Positions 16,259 through 24,462 of a DNA stretch of 44,909 bases are shown piece by piece (the first letter of the stretch is position 1; each line of letters begins with the position of its first letter). The notes below the pieces were generated by a model, which saw nothing but the letters and a program-made list of their open reading frames with translations, did no database searches and was not told the DNA's origin. The translations under genes and the position numbers were made by a program. Where the stretch lies: contig CAYXNS010000019.1 in NCBI GenBank assembly GCA_964466315.1, forward strand, positions 1 through 44,909, written 5' to 3'. This DNA is from SMWC01 sp964466315 (GTDB lineage Bacteria > Pseudomonadota > Gammaproteobacteria > Steroidobacterales > Rariloculaceae).

Positions 16259-17032
16259 TTGGACTTCGCATTACTATTAGTTGTCGCCACTCTCATCACA
16301 GGGCTGATCTGGGGGTTCGACGAGCTCTTCTTGAAGCCGCGGCGAGGCTCTGGAGACTCGTCCGAGAGCCGTGAGCCTATCGTCATCGAGTACGCCCGCT
16401 CATTCTTTCCGATTCTGTTGCTGGTGCTGGTGCTCAGATCGTTCCTGTTCGAGCCCTTCAGGATCCCCTCCGGGTCGATGATGCCTACATTATTGGAGGG
16501 AGATTTCATTTTTGTGAACAAGTTCGCGTATGGATTACGGCTCCCGGTTATAAATACCAAGATATTGGAAATTGGCGAGCCCAAGCACGGTGACGTAGTC
16601 GTGTTCAAACTGCCATCCGATCCCCGTGTCAACTATATTAAGCGGGTTGTGGGTCTACCGGGAGACGTGGTGGCCTACGAGCAGGGTAGCAAACGGCTGA
16701 ATATTAACGGCGCCGCGATCCCGCTGGACTTGCTGGGTTACTACGAAGGGGATTCTGGGCTGCAACTGGCTCGCGAAGGGCTCGGTGACGGCGATCACTT
16801 GTTGCTGCTCACTCGAGATCGGCTCAGTCCGGGTGGGACCTACGTGGTACCCGAGGGGCACTATTTCGTGATGGGCGACAATCGCGACAATAGTAGAGAT
16901 AGCCGCTTCGAAGGCGTCCGGTTTATTCCGGAATATCGCCTGGTTGGAAAGGCCGTACGTGTCTGGATGAATTGGCGTTGGCCCGCCCAGGGAGGACCGT
17001 TATGGAGCCGCATCGGCGATCGAATCGAATAG
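16259..17032 (+). CDS. lepB: Signal peptidase I
   Basis: Inner-membrane serine protease that removes signal peptides from exported proteins. Two N-terminal membrane helices (about 3-20 and 48-65) precede the periplasmic catalytic domain. The catalytic Ser is Ser73 in PSGSMMPTL, the general-base Lys is Lys128 in NYIKRVVGLPGD, and the conserved box MGDNRDNSRDSR is present. At 257 aa it is shorter than the E. coli enzyme (324), as is common outside enterics. The start codon is TTG with AGGAT upstream. The 3' end overlaps the start of the DUF4845 gene by 31 bp. Confidence 0.94.
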   Translation: MDFALLLVVATLITGLIWGFDELFLKPRRGSGDSSESREPIVIEYARSFFPILLLVLVLRSFLFEPFRIPSGSMMPTLLEGDFIFVNKFAYGLRLPVINTKILEIGEPKHGDVVVFKLPSDPRVNYIKRVVGLPGDVVAYEQGSKRLNINGAAIPLDLLGYYEGDSGLQLAREGLGDGDHLLLLTRDRLSPGGTYVVPEGHYFVMGDNRDNSRDSRFEGVRFIPEYRLVGKAVRVWMNWRWPAQGGPLWSRIGDRIE

Positions 17033-17403
17033 GAAGCCCCAGGCTCCGGCGTCAGGCCGGTATCACGATGCTGGGGGTTCTCTTACTCGCGACCGTATTT
17101 GGCACCGTTGGCTTGGCAGCGTTGAAGATTACTCCACTCTATGTTCAGGGCATGCGAGTCAAGACGGTCCTGGCCGATCTCAAGGAAGAGTTGGACGGTA
17201 CGGGAACGACGGCCGGCAGCCTGCGTCTCAATCTCGACAGCCGGCTATATGTTGAAGGAATCCAGCTCGATCCCGGTGCTGCTAACATAACGCCGGGCAC
17301 GAATGGGTACAGTGTGCGAGTGCAGTATGACAATCGCAGCCGCTTTCTCGCCGACATTTGGTTCCTAATCGCCATCGACGAACAGATAGAGATTCGGCGG
17401 TGA
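17002..17403 (+). CDS. DUF4845 family single-pass membrane protein
   Basis: A 133-aa protein of unknown function, regularly found between lepB and rnc in gammaproteobacteria. One N-terminal membrane helix follows a basic stretch (RLRRQAGITMLGVLLLATVF, resembling a pilin-like N-terminus), and the remainder is a predicted extracytoplasmic domain containing ITPLYVQGMRVKTVLADLKE, a family hallmark. The ATG at 17002 is supported by GGGAGGA at 16990-16996 and lies inside the lepB 3' end; an upstream ATG at 16972 lacks such support. The stop overlaps the rnc GTG start, so translation is probably coupled. Confidence 0.82.
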   Translation: MEPHRRSNRIGSPRLRRQAGITMLGVLLLATVFGTVGLAALKITPLYVQGMRVKTVLADLKEELDGTGTTAGSLRLNLDSRLYVEGIQLDPGAANITPGTNGYSVRVQYDNRSRFLADIWFLIAIDEQIEIRR

Positions 17404-18086
17404 CCACTCGGCTCCGTTGGGCCGAGCAATATCTACAGTATCATTTCGAAAACGCGGAGCTATTGGAACTGGCGCTCACGCATCGGAGTGCCTCTAAGAG
17501 CAATAATGAGCGTCTCGAGTTTCTCGGGGATTCATTTCTGAACTTCGCGATCGCGAGACGGTTGTACGAACTGCATCCGTACCAATCAGAGGGTGATCTC
17601 AGCCGTCTTCGGGCGGCTGTGGTCAGAGGAGCGACGCTGGCGGAGGTCGGGCGAGAGCTGGCGCTGGGGCCGCATATTATTCTCGGGCCAGGGGAAAATA
17701 GCTCGGGTGAAACGCAGCGCGATTCGATTATTGCGAACGCTATCGAGGCGGTCATCGGGGCTGTGTTGCTCGATGGCGGCTATGATGCGGCCGACGCATG
17801 TATATCCCATCTTTTTTCCGATCGGCTCAAACAGCTACCGGACGCCGATAGCCTGAAGGATGCGAAAACGAAGCTCCAGGAGTGGCTACAAGGGCGCGGT
17901 CTCGATTTGCCGGTATACACGGTAGTATCGGTTTCTGGAGAACCGCATCGACAGACATTTGTGGTGATGTGCGAGATAGGCGATACATCGGCCCGTGCAG
18001 AGGGGTGTGGCCAGAGTCGCCGGCGGGCCGAGCAAGATGCCGCTGAGCAGATGCTTTCTATATTGAACAGTGACGACAAGAGATAA
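17400..18086 (+). CDS. rnc: Ribonuclease III
   Basis: Double-strand RNA endonuclease for rRNA and mRNA processing. The 228-aa product (E. coli 226) has the signature NNERLEFLGDSFLNFAIA, the second catalytic box DSIIANAIEAVIGAVLLDGG, and a C-terminal double-stranded-RNA-binding domain (from DAKTKLQEWLQGRGL to RRAEQDAAEQML). The GTG at 17400 overlaps the stop of the preceding gene (GTGA); an upstream ATG at 17358 would extend into that gene. The 3' end overlaps era by 17 bp, the standard rnc-era coupling. Confidence 0.95.
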   Translation: MTTRLRWAEQYLQYHFENAELLELALTHRSASKSNNERLEFLGDSFLNFAIARRLYELHPYQSEGDLSRLRAAVVRGATLAEVGRELALGPHIILGPGENSSGETQRDSIIANAIEAVIGAVLLDGGYDAADACISHLFSDRLKQLPDADSLKDAKTKLQEWLQGRGLDLPVYTVVSVSGEPHRQTFVVMCEIGDTSARAEGCGQSRRRAEQDAAEQMLSILNSDDKR

Positions 18087-18981
18087 TTCACACTGTGGCT
18101 ACGTTGCGATCGTAGGACGCCCGAACGTAGGGAAATCGACACTTCTGAATGCCTTGATCGGCCAGAAGGTCAGTATCGTCAGTCCGAAAGCTCACACGAC
18201 CCGTCACCGCATCCTCGGGGTCTTGAACCGCAGTTCGGATCAGGCTGTCTTCGTAGATACCCCGGGAATGCAGCGCGATAGGAAGCACGCGTTGCATCGC
18301 CTCATGGCGAGGACGATCAATCAGGCTATTGCAGACGCGGACATCGTCGTGATGGTCGTGGAGGCGTCCAAGTTCACCCGGCAGGATCGGCAACTCGCGG
18401 AGTCGCTCCGGGATACGGCGGATAGAGTCATACTCGTCCTGAACAAGGTAGATCTCCTCAAGGAAAAGGCAGAGCTACTGCCCAGGCTGGCCGAGCTGAG
18501 TGCCGAGTTTCCGTTCGGAGCGTTCGTACCGATATCTGCGCGAAACGGCACCAACCTGGGCGAATTACTCGCCGAAATTTTCTGCCGCCTACCCGAGGGT
18601 CCGTCGTTGTTTCCGCGGGAGATGCTTACAGATCGAAATCTCCAGTTCCGTATTGCGGAGGTTATTCGCGAGAAGTTGCTCGCCGCAGTTCACCAGGAAG
18701 TCCCCTACGGCTTGACAGTCGAAGTCGAGCATGTCGGGAAGAAGGAAAAGGACCAAACGTTGATACACGCTCTGATCTGGATCGAACGCGACAGTCACAA
18801 AGCCATCGTTATCGGGAAAGGCGGTCGCGTACTCAAGGCGATCGGCCGGGCTGCGCGCCTGGAACTCAAGGGATTGATCGGGGAGCGTGTCCACCTTGAA
18901 CTCTGGGTTAAAGTACGCGAGAACTGGGCCGACAGCGAGCGGGAACTCAAGAGGCTGGGGTTCGACCTGGGAGCCAATTAG
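18070..18981 (+). CDS. era: GTPase Era
   Basis: Essential GTPase that binds 16S rRNA and supports 30S assembly. The G domain shows GRPNVGKST (G1), DTPGM (G3), NKVDLL (G4) and SARNG (G5). The C-terminal KH domain has the IGKGGRVLKAIGRAAR RNA-binding loop. The 303-aa length fits (E. coli 301). It starts with GTG inside the last codons of rnc. recO follows after 53 bp. Confidence 0.96.
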   Translation: MTTRDNSHCGYVAIVGRPNVGKSTLLNALIGQKVSIVSPKAHTTRHRILGVLNRSSDQAVFVDTPGMQRDRKHALHRLMARTINQAIADADIVVMVVEASKFTRQDRQLAESLRDTADRVILVLNKVDLLKEKAELLPRLAELSAEFPFGAFVPISARNGTNLGELLAEIFCRLPEGPSLFPREMLTDRNLQFRIAEVIREKLLAAVHQEVPYGLTVEVEHVGKKEKDQTLIHALIWIERDSHKAIVIGKGGRVLKAIGRAARLELKGLIGERVHLELWVKVRENWADSERELKRLGFDLGAN

Positions 18982-19034
18982 CTGCGTCCCTGAGATGTAT
19001 CGCATCCGGATTTTATACCGCGAGTATCGAGTTC

Positions 19035-19763
19035 ATGACCGATAGAGAAAGCGTTCAGCTGGAGCCGGCCTACCTCCTGCACCAGCGTCCCTATCGCAAC
19101 ACGAGTCAACTTATCGATTGTCTCACTCGCGACTATGGTCTGGTGGCATTGGTCGCCCAAGGCTCGAAGCGCCCGAAAGGCGGTCAACGAGCAGTGCTAC
19201 AACCGTTCCTGCCACTGCAGATATCATGGCTGCGAAGGGGTGATCTCGGTCGCCTGACACATGTCGAACTTCGCCCCCCGGTACCTGAACTCGGCGGCCA
19301 GACGCTCCTCGCGGGCTTCTATCTCAACGAGTTGCTGCTGCGCCTCGTAGCTAAAGGTGATGCCAATGCCGCAGCCTTTTCCTGCTATAGTCAAGCTCTC
19401 GCCGATCTCGCGGCTCGAGCCAACACCTCGAGGGTCGTTAGACTCTTCGAGCTTCGCCTTCTAGCGGCACTAGGCTACGGGCTGAACCTGTATGACGATG
19501 TTGGGACGGACGAGCCAATCTGCGCGGAGCGCCGCTATATTTTCGAGCCGGAGTGCGGTGCCCGGCCCGCAGTGGGATCCGCTGACGACTCCTTTTGGGG
19601 ACACGAGTTAATTTCATTGCGGGATGAGAAGCTGGACGATGAAGAGTCTTTGCGAGCAGCCAAGCGGCTGTTGTCGCAGGTCTTACGGATATATCTCGGC
19701 GAACGTCCGCTGAAAACGCAGTCGGTTTTGAAGGATCTCGTCGACACGGGAGTAGAGTTATGA
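19035..19763 (+). CDS. recO: DNA repair protein RecO
   Basis: Loads RecA at gaps with RecR in the RecF pathway. The 242-aa product has the N-terminal OB fold (PAYLLHQRPYRNTSQLIDCL through VALVAQGSKRPK, strong family match), then a helical domain (LAGFYLNELLLRLV, RLFELRLLAALGYGLNL). The usual C4 zinc site of some RecO proteins is only partial here. The stop overlaps the pdxJ start by 4 bp (ATGA), so translation is likely coupled. Confidence 0.94.
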   Translation: MTDRESVQLEPAYLLHQRPYRNTSQLIDCLTRDYGLVALVAQGSKRPKGGQRAVLQPFLPLQISWLRRGDLGRLTHVELRPPVPELGGQTLLAGFYLNELLLRLVAKGDANAAAFSCYSQALADLAARANTSRVVRLFELRLLAALGYGLNLYDDVGTDEPICAERRYIFEPECGARPAVGSADDSFWGHELISLRDEKLDDEESLRAAKRLLSQVLRIYLGERPLKTQSVLKDLVDTGVEL

Positions 19764-20497
19764 ATCAGCGTGCACCAATCTTGCTCGGGGTAAACGTCGA
19801 TCACGTTGCGACGTTGCGGCAGGCGAGGGGTACACGTTATCCGGACCCAGTCTCCGCGGCGCTCCTCGCCGAGCGTGCGGGCGCGGACAGTATTACCATT
19901 CATCTGCGGGAGGATCGTCGCCACATCCAGGAACGCGATCTGGAGATCCTAGGAGTCGTATCCGACACGCGAGTCAATCTCGAGATGGCTGTCACCGACG
20001 CGATGCTAGCGATCGCTGTGGCTACGCGGCCAGCCGATTGTTGCCTCGTACCGGAGAGCCGGCAGGAGTTGACTACGGAGGGGGGGCTGGATGTCGCTGG
20101 TCAGGTGGAGAGGGTCAGTGCTGCATGCGGGCGGCTGGAGTCTGCCGGTATCCGAACGTCACTTTTCATCGACCCGGATCCGGAGCAGTTGGAGGCGAGT
20201 CTCGCCTGCGGCGCGAAAGTCGTAGAGCTGCACACGGGCACATACGCTGATGCGATCGATACCGATACTCAGACGCGCGAGCTAACGAGGATCACGATTG
20301 CTGCCGAGTTCGGGAGCAAACTCGGCTTGAGAATTCATGCGGGCCACGGTCTTCACTACCATAACGTTCAGCCGATCGCGGCAATCCGGGAAATCGTCGA
20401 GCTCAATATCGGGCACTCGATCGTGGCCAGAGCCGTATTCGACGGCCTCGCCAAAGCCGTGGCCGATATGCGAGCGCTGATGCAGGAGGTGCGTTGA
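19760..20497 (+). CDS. pdxJ: Pyridoxine 5'-phosphate synthase
   Basis: Condenses 3-amino-2-oxopropyl phosphate with deoxyxylulose 5-phosphate to make pyridoxine 5'-phosphate (DXP-dependent vitamin B6 pathway). The 245-aa TIM-barrel sequence starts with LGVNVDHVATLRQARGTRYP, the family signature, and has SITIHLREDRRHIQERD (catalytic Glu/His/Arg region) and the phosphate-binding GHGLHYHN loop. It overlaps recO upstream and lies in front of acpS, as in E. coli. Confidence 0.96.
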   Translation: MNQRAPILLGVNVDHVATLRQARGTRYPDPVSAALLAERAGADSITIHLREDRRHIQERDLEILGVVSDTRVNLEMAVTDAMLAIAVATRPADCCLVPESRQELTTEGGLDVAGQVERVSAACGRLESAGIRTSLFIDPDPEQLEASLACGAKVVELHTGTYADAIDTDTQTRELTRITIAAEFGSKLGLRIHAGHGLHYHNVQPIAAIREIVELNIGHSIVARAVFDGLAKAVADMRALMQEVR

Positions 20498-20499
20498 GC

Positions 20500-20895
20500 A
20501 TGGTATTCGGTGTCGGCACCGATATCGTGCAGGTCTCGCGAGTCGAGAGCATCTGGCAGCGATTCGGAGAGCGTTTCGCGGATCGGCTGCTACTCGACGA
20601 TGAACGGGAGTTGTTTGACGCAAGCCGGCGCCCGGTGCGCTTCTTATCGATGCGTTTCGCTATCAAGGAAGCCGTCGTGAAGGCAATGGGTACAGGGTTC
20701 GCTCATGGCATGTGGGTCCGGGATGTTGGCATGATGCCGAACGACCGGGGACAGCCGCAGATCATCTATTCCGATCGAGGTCGCCGAATGTGCAAGCAAC
20801 TCGGTATCGGCGGCAGCCATGTGTCCGTCACGGACGAAGCAGGTCTGGTAGTTGCGGTAGCGGTGCTCATGAGCTCGAATGGCGTGAGAAGCTGA
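20500..20895 (+). CDS. acpS: Holo-[acyl-carrier-protein] synthase
   Basis: Transfers 4'-phosphopantetheine from CoA to the acyl carrier protein. The 131-aa product has the N-terminal GVGTDIVQVSRVE (metal-binding Asp) and the RFAIKEAVVKAMGTGF motif (second metal ligand Glu and catalytic Lys). An AGGAGG lies at 20484-20489. The ATG at 20500 matches the family N-terminus; a TTG at 20494, overlapping the pdxJ stop, is only two codons longer and is also possible. Confidence 0.93.
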   Translation: MVFGVGTDIVQVSRVESIWQRFGERFADRLLLDDERELFDASRRPVRFLSMRFAIKEAVVKAMGTGFAHGMWVRDVGMMPNDRGQPQIIYSDRGRRMCKQLGIGGSHVSVTDEAGLVVAVAVLMSSNGVRS

Positions 20896-20896
20896 C

Positions 20897-21682
20897 GTGA
20901 ACACCCTGGTCTTCGATATCGAGACCGTTCCCGATGTCGAGTTCGGGCGGCGTCTACACGGCGTGGAGGACCTCGATGACGATTCCGTCTCGAGGATCAT
21001 GTTCTTTAAACAGCGGCAGGCACGTCAAACGAATTTTCTGCCACTACCACAGCATCGGATCGTCGCGATCTCGGCCGTGTTGCGGACTCGAGATGATCTG
21101 CATGTCTTTACGCTTGGGGAGATCGACGCGACCGAGAAGGAGATCGTGCAGCGATTCTACGAGGGGCTCGAACGCTACTCGCCGGAGTTGGTTTCGTGGA
21201 ATGGCTCGGGGTTCGATCTTCCCGTACTGCACTATCGATCATTGCTTCACGGAGTCAATGCGGAGCGCTACTGGGAGATGGGCGAAACGGATCGAGAGTT
21301 TCGTTACAATAACTACCTGAGCCGATTTCATTGGCGGCATATTGATCTGATGGACGTCCTCGCCGGTTTTCAGATTGGCGGGCGTGCGTCGCTGGAGCAG
21401 GTCGCCACGCTGCTCGGGTTTCCCGGCAAACTGGGCATGAGTGGTGATCAGGTCTGGGGCCGGTACCAGGCCGGGGAGCTCGAGGAGATTCGAGATTATT
21501 GCGAAACGGATGTGCTCAACACCTATTTGATATATCTCCGTTTTCAGCTCGTCCGTGGGATCCTGGACGATGCCCGATATAACTCGGAACTCGAGCAGCT
21601 CCGGGCCAAGCTGGAGCAGGCAGGTAGACCGCACTTGGATGAGTTCCTAACGGCATGGCGCGCGGTTAGCGATGCCGAGTAG
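20897..21682 (+). CDS. PolB-like predicted 3'-5' exonuclease (DEDDy superfamily)
   Basis: A 261-aa stand-alone exonuclease domain of the PolB-like type (Pfam DNA_pol_B_exo2), expected to remove 3' nucleotides from DNA or RNA; the physiological substrate is unknown. The DEDD motifs are visible: FDIETVPD near the N-terminus (Exo I), NGSGFDLPVLHYRSL (Exo II), and the Exo III region YCETDVLNTYLIYLR with the Asp and the upstream Tyr. The start is GTG directly after acpS, and the last 11 bp overlap rlmD, so it belongs to the same transcription unit. Confidence 0.85.
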   Translation: MNTLVFDIETVPDVEFGRRLHGVEDLDDDSVSRIMFFKQRQARQTNFLPLPQHRIVAISAVLRTRDDLHVFTLGEIDATEKEIVQRFYEGLERYSPELVSWNGSGFDLPVLHYRSLLHGVNAERYWEMGETDREFRYNNYLSRFHWRHIDLMDVLAGFQIGGRASLEQVATLLGFPGKLGMSGDQVWGRYQAGELEEIRDYCETDVLNTYLIYLRFQLVRGILDDARYNSELEQLRAKLEQAGRPHLDEFLTAWRAVSDAE

Positions 21683-22979
21683 CTCGGATCATGTGGAGAC
21701 GCAAGTAATCGACCTGACCCACGACGGGCAGGGCGTCGCAGACCTGGACGGGCGCAAGATCTTCATCGCGGGCGTCTTGCCGGGAGAGACCGTCCGGATC
21801 GCCCCACGACGCCGGAGGCGGCGTTACCAGGAGGCAGAACTCGTTGACGTCGTGCAGGCAACGCCGACGCGAGTCGAGCCGCCTTGCGCCTACTTCGGTC
21901 GTTGTGGCGGCTGCGCACTGCAGCATCTGGCCTATGCCGCGCAGGTCGAGTTCAAAGAATCAGTCGTCAGGGAAGCGCTTGCGCGCATCGCCGCCGTGGA
22001 GCCGGATGAGTGGCTGGCCCCGATCACGGGCCCCGAGTGGCATTACCGTCGTCGTGCGCGTCTCGGCATTCGGTATGTTGCAGGCAAGGAACGCGTGCTG
22101 GTGGGATTCAAAGAGCGGGCAACACGCCTCGTGACCGATATGGCGAGTTGTAGAGTTCTCATGCAACCATTGGACTCCATGCCTGTAGAACTCGCGAGAC
22201 TCATCGGCCAGACCAGTCTAAAGAAGCGCCTGCCGCAGGCGGAACTCTCGGTGGGCGAATCGGCTCGGGCCGTCGTCCTGCGGGTGTTGGACGAGCCCGA
22301 CCAGGCAGATCTGCGATCGTTCGAGGATTTCGGACGAGAACACGGTATCGACGTCTACCTGCAGCCGGGTGGGCCCGGCACGGTTCGGCCATTGGATTCC
22401 GCGGCGGCCAAACCGCTTGCTTACACCCTGTCCGAGTTCGGCGTGACGTTGACGTTTGCGCCAACGGATTTCGTTCAGGTAAACGCACGGATCAACGCCG
22501 CGATGGTCGGCCGAACGGCTGAATTGCTGGGTGTAACCGCCTCCGACCGCGTCCTCGACCTCTACTGCGGTCTGGGCAACTTCAGCTTGCCGCTCGCGAG
22601 CCGGGCTGAGACCGTGCTCGGCGTCGAGGGTGAAGCGGGACTCGTCGCCCGGGCGGCACAAAACGCGCGCAGTAACAGCATGCAGAATGCGTGGTTCGTT
22701 ACGGCCGACCTGTCGGAGCCTGAGTGGAGTTTCATGCGCGAGTCGTGGGATCTCGTCGTTCTGGACCCGCCGCGCTCGGGCGCGCACGCGGTGGTCACAC
22801 AGATGAAGCGCATGGGACCGCGTCGAATCGCCTATGTGTCCTGTCATCCGGCGACGCTGGCGCGAGATGCGAAGGAACTCGTCGACGGGCAGGGCTACCG
22901 GCTGCGTGCCGCCGGCATCGTCGACATGTTCCCGCACACGCGCCACGTCGAGGTGATGGCGCTGTTCGAACGCCGCTAG
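21672..22979 (+). CDS. rlmD: 23S rRNA (uracil(1939)-C(5))-methyltransferase RlmD
   Basis: SAM-dependent enzyme making m5U1939 in 23S rRNA, with an Fe-S cluster. The N-terminal TRAM domain (about 8-65) is followed by the cluster ligands CAYFGRCGGC and a fourth Cys in DMASCRVL. The Rossmann methyltransferase domain has DLYCGLGNFSLPLA (SAM binding), LDPPRSGA, and the catalytic Cys in YVSCHPATLARD. The length (435 aa; E. coli 433) is normal. It ends a run of tightly packed genes, with the first long gene-free stretch directly after it. Confidence 0.95.
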   Translation: MPSSSDHVETQVIDLTHDGQGVADLDGRKIFIAGVLPGETVRIAPRRRRRRYQEAELVDVVQATPTRVEPPCAYFGRCGGCALQHLAYAAQVEFKESVVREALARIAAVEPDEWLAPITGPEWHYRRRARLGIRYVAGKERVLVGFKERATRLVTDMASCRVLMQPLDSMPVELARLIGQTSLKKRLPQAELSVGESARAVVLRVLDEPDQADLRSFEDFGREHGIDVYLQPGGPGTVRPLDSAAAKPLAYTLSEFGVTLTFAPTDFVQVNARINAAMVGRTAELLGVTASDRVLDLYCGLGNFSLPLASRAETVLGVEGEAGLVARAAQNARSNSMQNAWFVTADLSEPEWSFMRESWDLVVLDPPRSGAHAVVTQMKRMGPRRIAYVSCHPATLARDAKELVDGQGYRLRAAGIVDMFPHTRHVEVMALFERR

Positions 22980-23158
22980 CGGCGCCCCGCCCCCGTTGCG
23001 ATCTTAGGTCGCCGTATGTGGGCCGCTGAGGGTTACGCTGGACACTCCCTGACGAGTCGCCGGGCCTCCGCCCGGTTCCCGAAGCCAGTCCAGACCGGGG
23101 CCGGGCTCGGACACTCGGCATCCTGCCTCGGGTCCTCGTTCGTACGTCCATGTACTCA
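22980..23158. other. Gene-free stretch with GC-rich mini-hairpins
   Basis: No believable gene is seen. Three short dyads with TCC-containing loops occur: CCGGGC-CTCC-GCCCGG (23060-23075), GGCA-TCC-TGCC (23117-23127) and GTAC-GTCCAT-GTAC (23142-23155). This style of strung-out small hairpins recalls scattered intergenic repeats in other gammaproteobacteria, but a structured RNA ending at the terminator that follows is also possible. Confidence 0.45.
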
Positions 23159-23184
23159 CCCCGTCCTGTGGGCGGGGCTTTTTT
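23159..23184 (+). terminator. Rho-independent terminator downstream of rlmD
   Basis: CCCCGTCC (23159-23166) pairs with GGGCGGGG (23170-23177) over a 3-base loop, with one G-U pair, followed by C and six T (23179-23184). It can end the long operon reaching rlmD, or a separate short transcript from the preceding gap. Confidence 0.85.
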
Positions 23185-23251
23185 CGGCCCCGGTCAGGGG
23201 GCTTCGGCGACTCGCCTTGATGGTCGTGCCCGGAGTAATCCTCAGCGGCCC

Positions 23252-23322
23252 GTACCCGTCACCGCAGCATCAATCAAGGCGGTGACAGGTACGTTCTGTC
23301 GGGATCTATGCTCCGACAGAAC
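23252..23322. repeat. Two back-to-back inverted repeats
   Basis: The first dyad has 13-base arms (23252-23264 and 23280-23292) matching at 12 positions around a 15-base loop, starting and ending in GTAC. The second begins on the very next base: GTTCTGTCGG (23293-23302) and CCGACAGAAC (23313-23322) are perfect 10-base arms around a 10-base loop. Neither is followed by a T-run, so they are not ordinary terminators. Together they look like a mobile intergenic repeat or a structured leader upstream of nagZ. Confidence 0.6.
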
Positions 23323-23351
23323 GATCAACCCCACACCCTGAACGAAGAAGA

Positions 23352-23378
23352 GATCGTGACGGGGCGTCGCTCCTACAC
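23352..23378 (-). repeat. REP-like element, copy 1
   Basis: Read on the minus strand it begins GTGTAGGAGCGACG and ends in CGTCACGATC, the GTAGGAGCGAC...GTC layout of RAYT-associated REP sequences of pseudomonads and xanthomonads. A second copy with the same core lies at 31510-31537. It sits 36 bp upstream of nagZ. Confidence 0.65.
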
Positions 23379-23413
23379 GCTTCGTTCGGCTACGCCGCTG
23401 CTATCATGGGCGG

Positions 23414-24457
23414 ATGTCACTGGGTCCACTCATGATCGATCTCAAGGGCACGTCCATAGATGCGGACGAGCTTGCCTGGCTCAGGTCGCCGATGGTCTGT
23501 GGGGTCATCCTGTTCAGCCGCAATTTCGAAAGCCTCGAACAACTCGAAAGGCTGGTCGAGTCGATTCACACCGTCCGCGACCCGCCGCTTCTCGTTGCAG
23601 TCGATCAGGAGGGTGGCAGGGTGCAGCGCTTCGGAGACCCATTTACTCGCTTGCCGGCAATGCGCAGCCTCGGTCACCTCTACGATGAGGATGTGGCGCA
23701 GGCGCTGAGGGCGGCACGAGCTTTCGGCTGGTTGATGGCGGCCGAGATACGCTCGGTCGACATCGATTTGAGTTTCGCGCCGGTCGTCGATCTGGATAGC
23801 GGCCTGGCCGATGTCATCGGTGATCGCGCACTGCACTCCAGCGCGACGGCTGTGAGCCAGTTGGCGTCGGAGTTTGCGGCCGGCGCACACGAAGCCGGGA
23901 TGGCCATTACGGCGAAACATTTTCCGACTCACGCCGGAGTCGTTAGTGATTCGCACACCGAGCTGGCCTCTGATACCAGGGAATTCAGTGACTTATGGGA
24001 TGACCTCCAGCCCTACCGACATCTGATCAACTCACGCCTTGATGCCGTCATGGCGGCTCACATTAGCTTTCCCGCTGTTGACTCACTGCCGGCAAGCTTC
24101 TCTTCGTGGTGGTTGAACGGTCAGTTACGTGAGGAGCTCGGCTTCGAAGGAGCGATAGTGTCAGACGATATCTCGATGGCTGGAGCACACGCCGCCGGTA
24201 CCTATGGGGATCGCGCCCGGAAGGCGCTTGCTGCCGGCTGCGACATGATTTTGTTGTGCAACGCTCCGGCTGAGATACTGGGTGTTATCGAGGCGCTCGA
24301 AGACTATTCGAATCCGCCTTCACAGCTTCATCTGATGCGGTTGCGGGGGCAACGTCGGCAGGAATGGGAATCGCTGCGGTCCTCGGATGCGTGGCGTGGG
24401 GCGTATGAATTGATCGAAGGGCTGTCCGCCACGCCCGAGCTTCGGCTCGAAGGTTGA
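23414..24457 (+). CDS. nagZ: Beta-N-acetylhexosaminidase NagZ (peptidoglycan recycling)
   Basis: Cytoplasmic glycoside hydrolase family 3 enzyme that removes GlcNAc from anhydro-muropeptides, supplying signals for beta-lactamase regulation in some species. The 347-aa TIM barrel shows VAVDQEGGRVQRF, and the loop carrying the His/Asp dyad as KHFPTHAGVVSDSH; the usual family form is KHFPGHG, so Gly-to-Thr and Gly-to-Ala changes are present next to conserved catalytic residues. The nucleophile Asp lies in IVSDDISMAG. The order nagZ, phosphoribosyltransferase, thioinosine phosphorylase, mfd region resembles that of pseudomonads. Confidence 0.94.
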   Translation: MSLGPLMIDLKGTSIDADELAWLRSPMVCGVILFSRNFESLEQLERLVESIHTVRDPPLLVAVDQEGGRVQRFGDPFTRLPAMRSLGHLYDEDVAQALRAARAFGWLMAAEIRSVDIDLSFAPVVDLDSGLADVIGDRALHSSATAVSQLASEFAAGAHEAGMAITAKHFPTHAGVVSDSHTELASDTREFSDLWDDLQPYRHLINSRLDAVMAAHISFPAVDSLPASFSSWWLNGQLREELGFEGAIVSDDISMAGAHAAGTYGDRARKALAAGCDMILLCNAPAEILGVIEALEDYSNPPSQLHLMRLRGQRRQEWESLRSSDAWRGAYELIEGLSATPELRLEG

Positions 24458-24462
24458 TCGAT

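Noticed and set aside
15925..16632. 235-aa minus-strand ORF over the lepA-lepB junction
   Set aside because: Antisense to two clearly recognised genes, with no recognisable domain.
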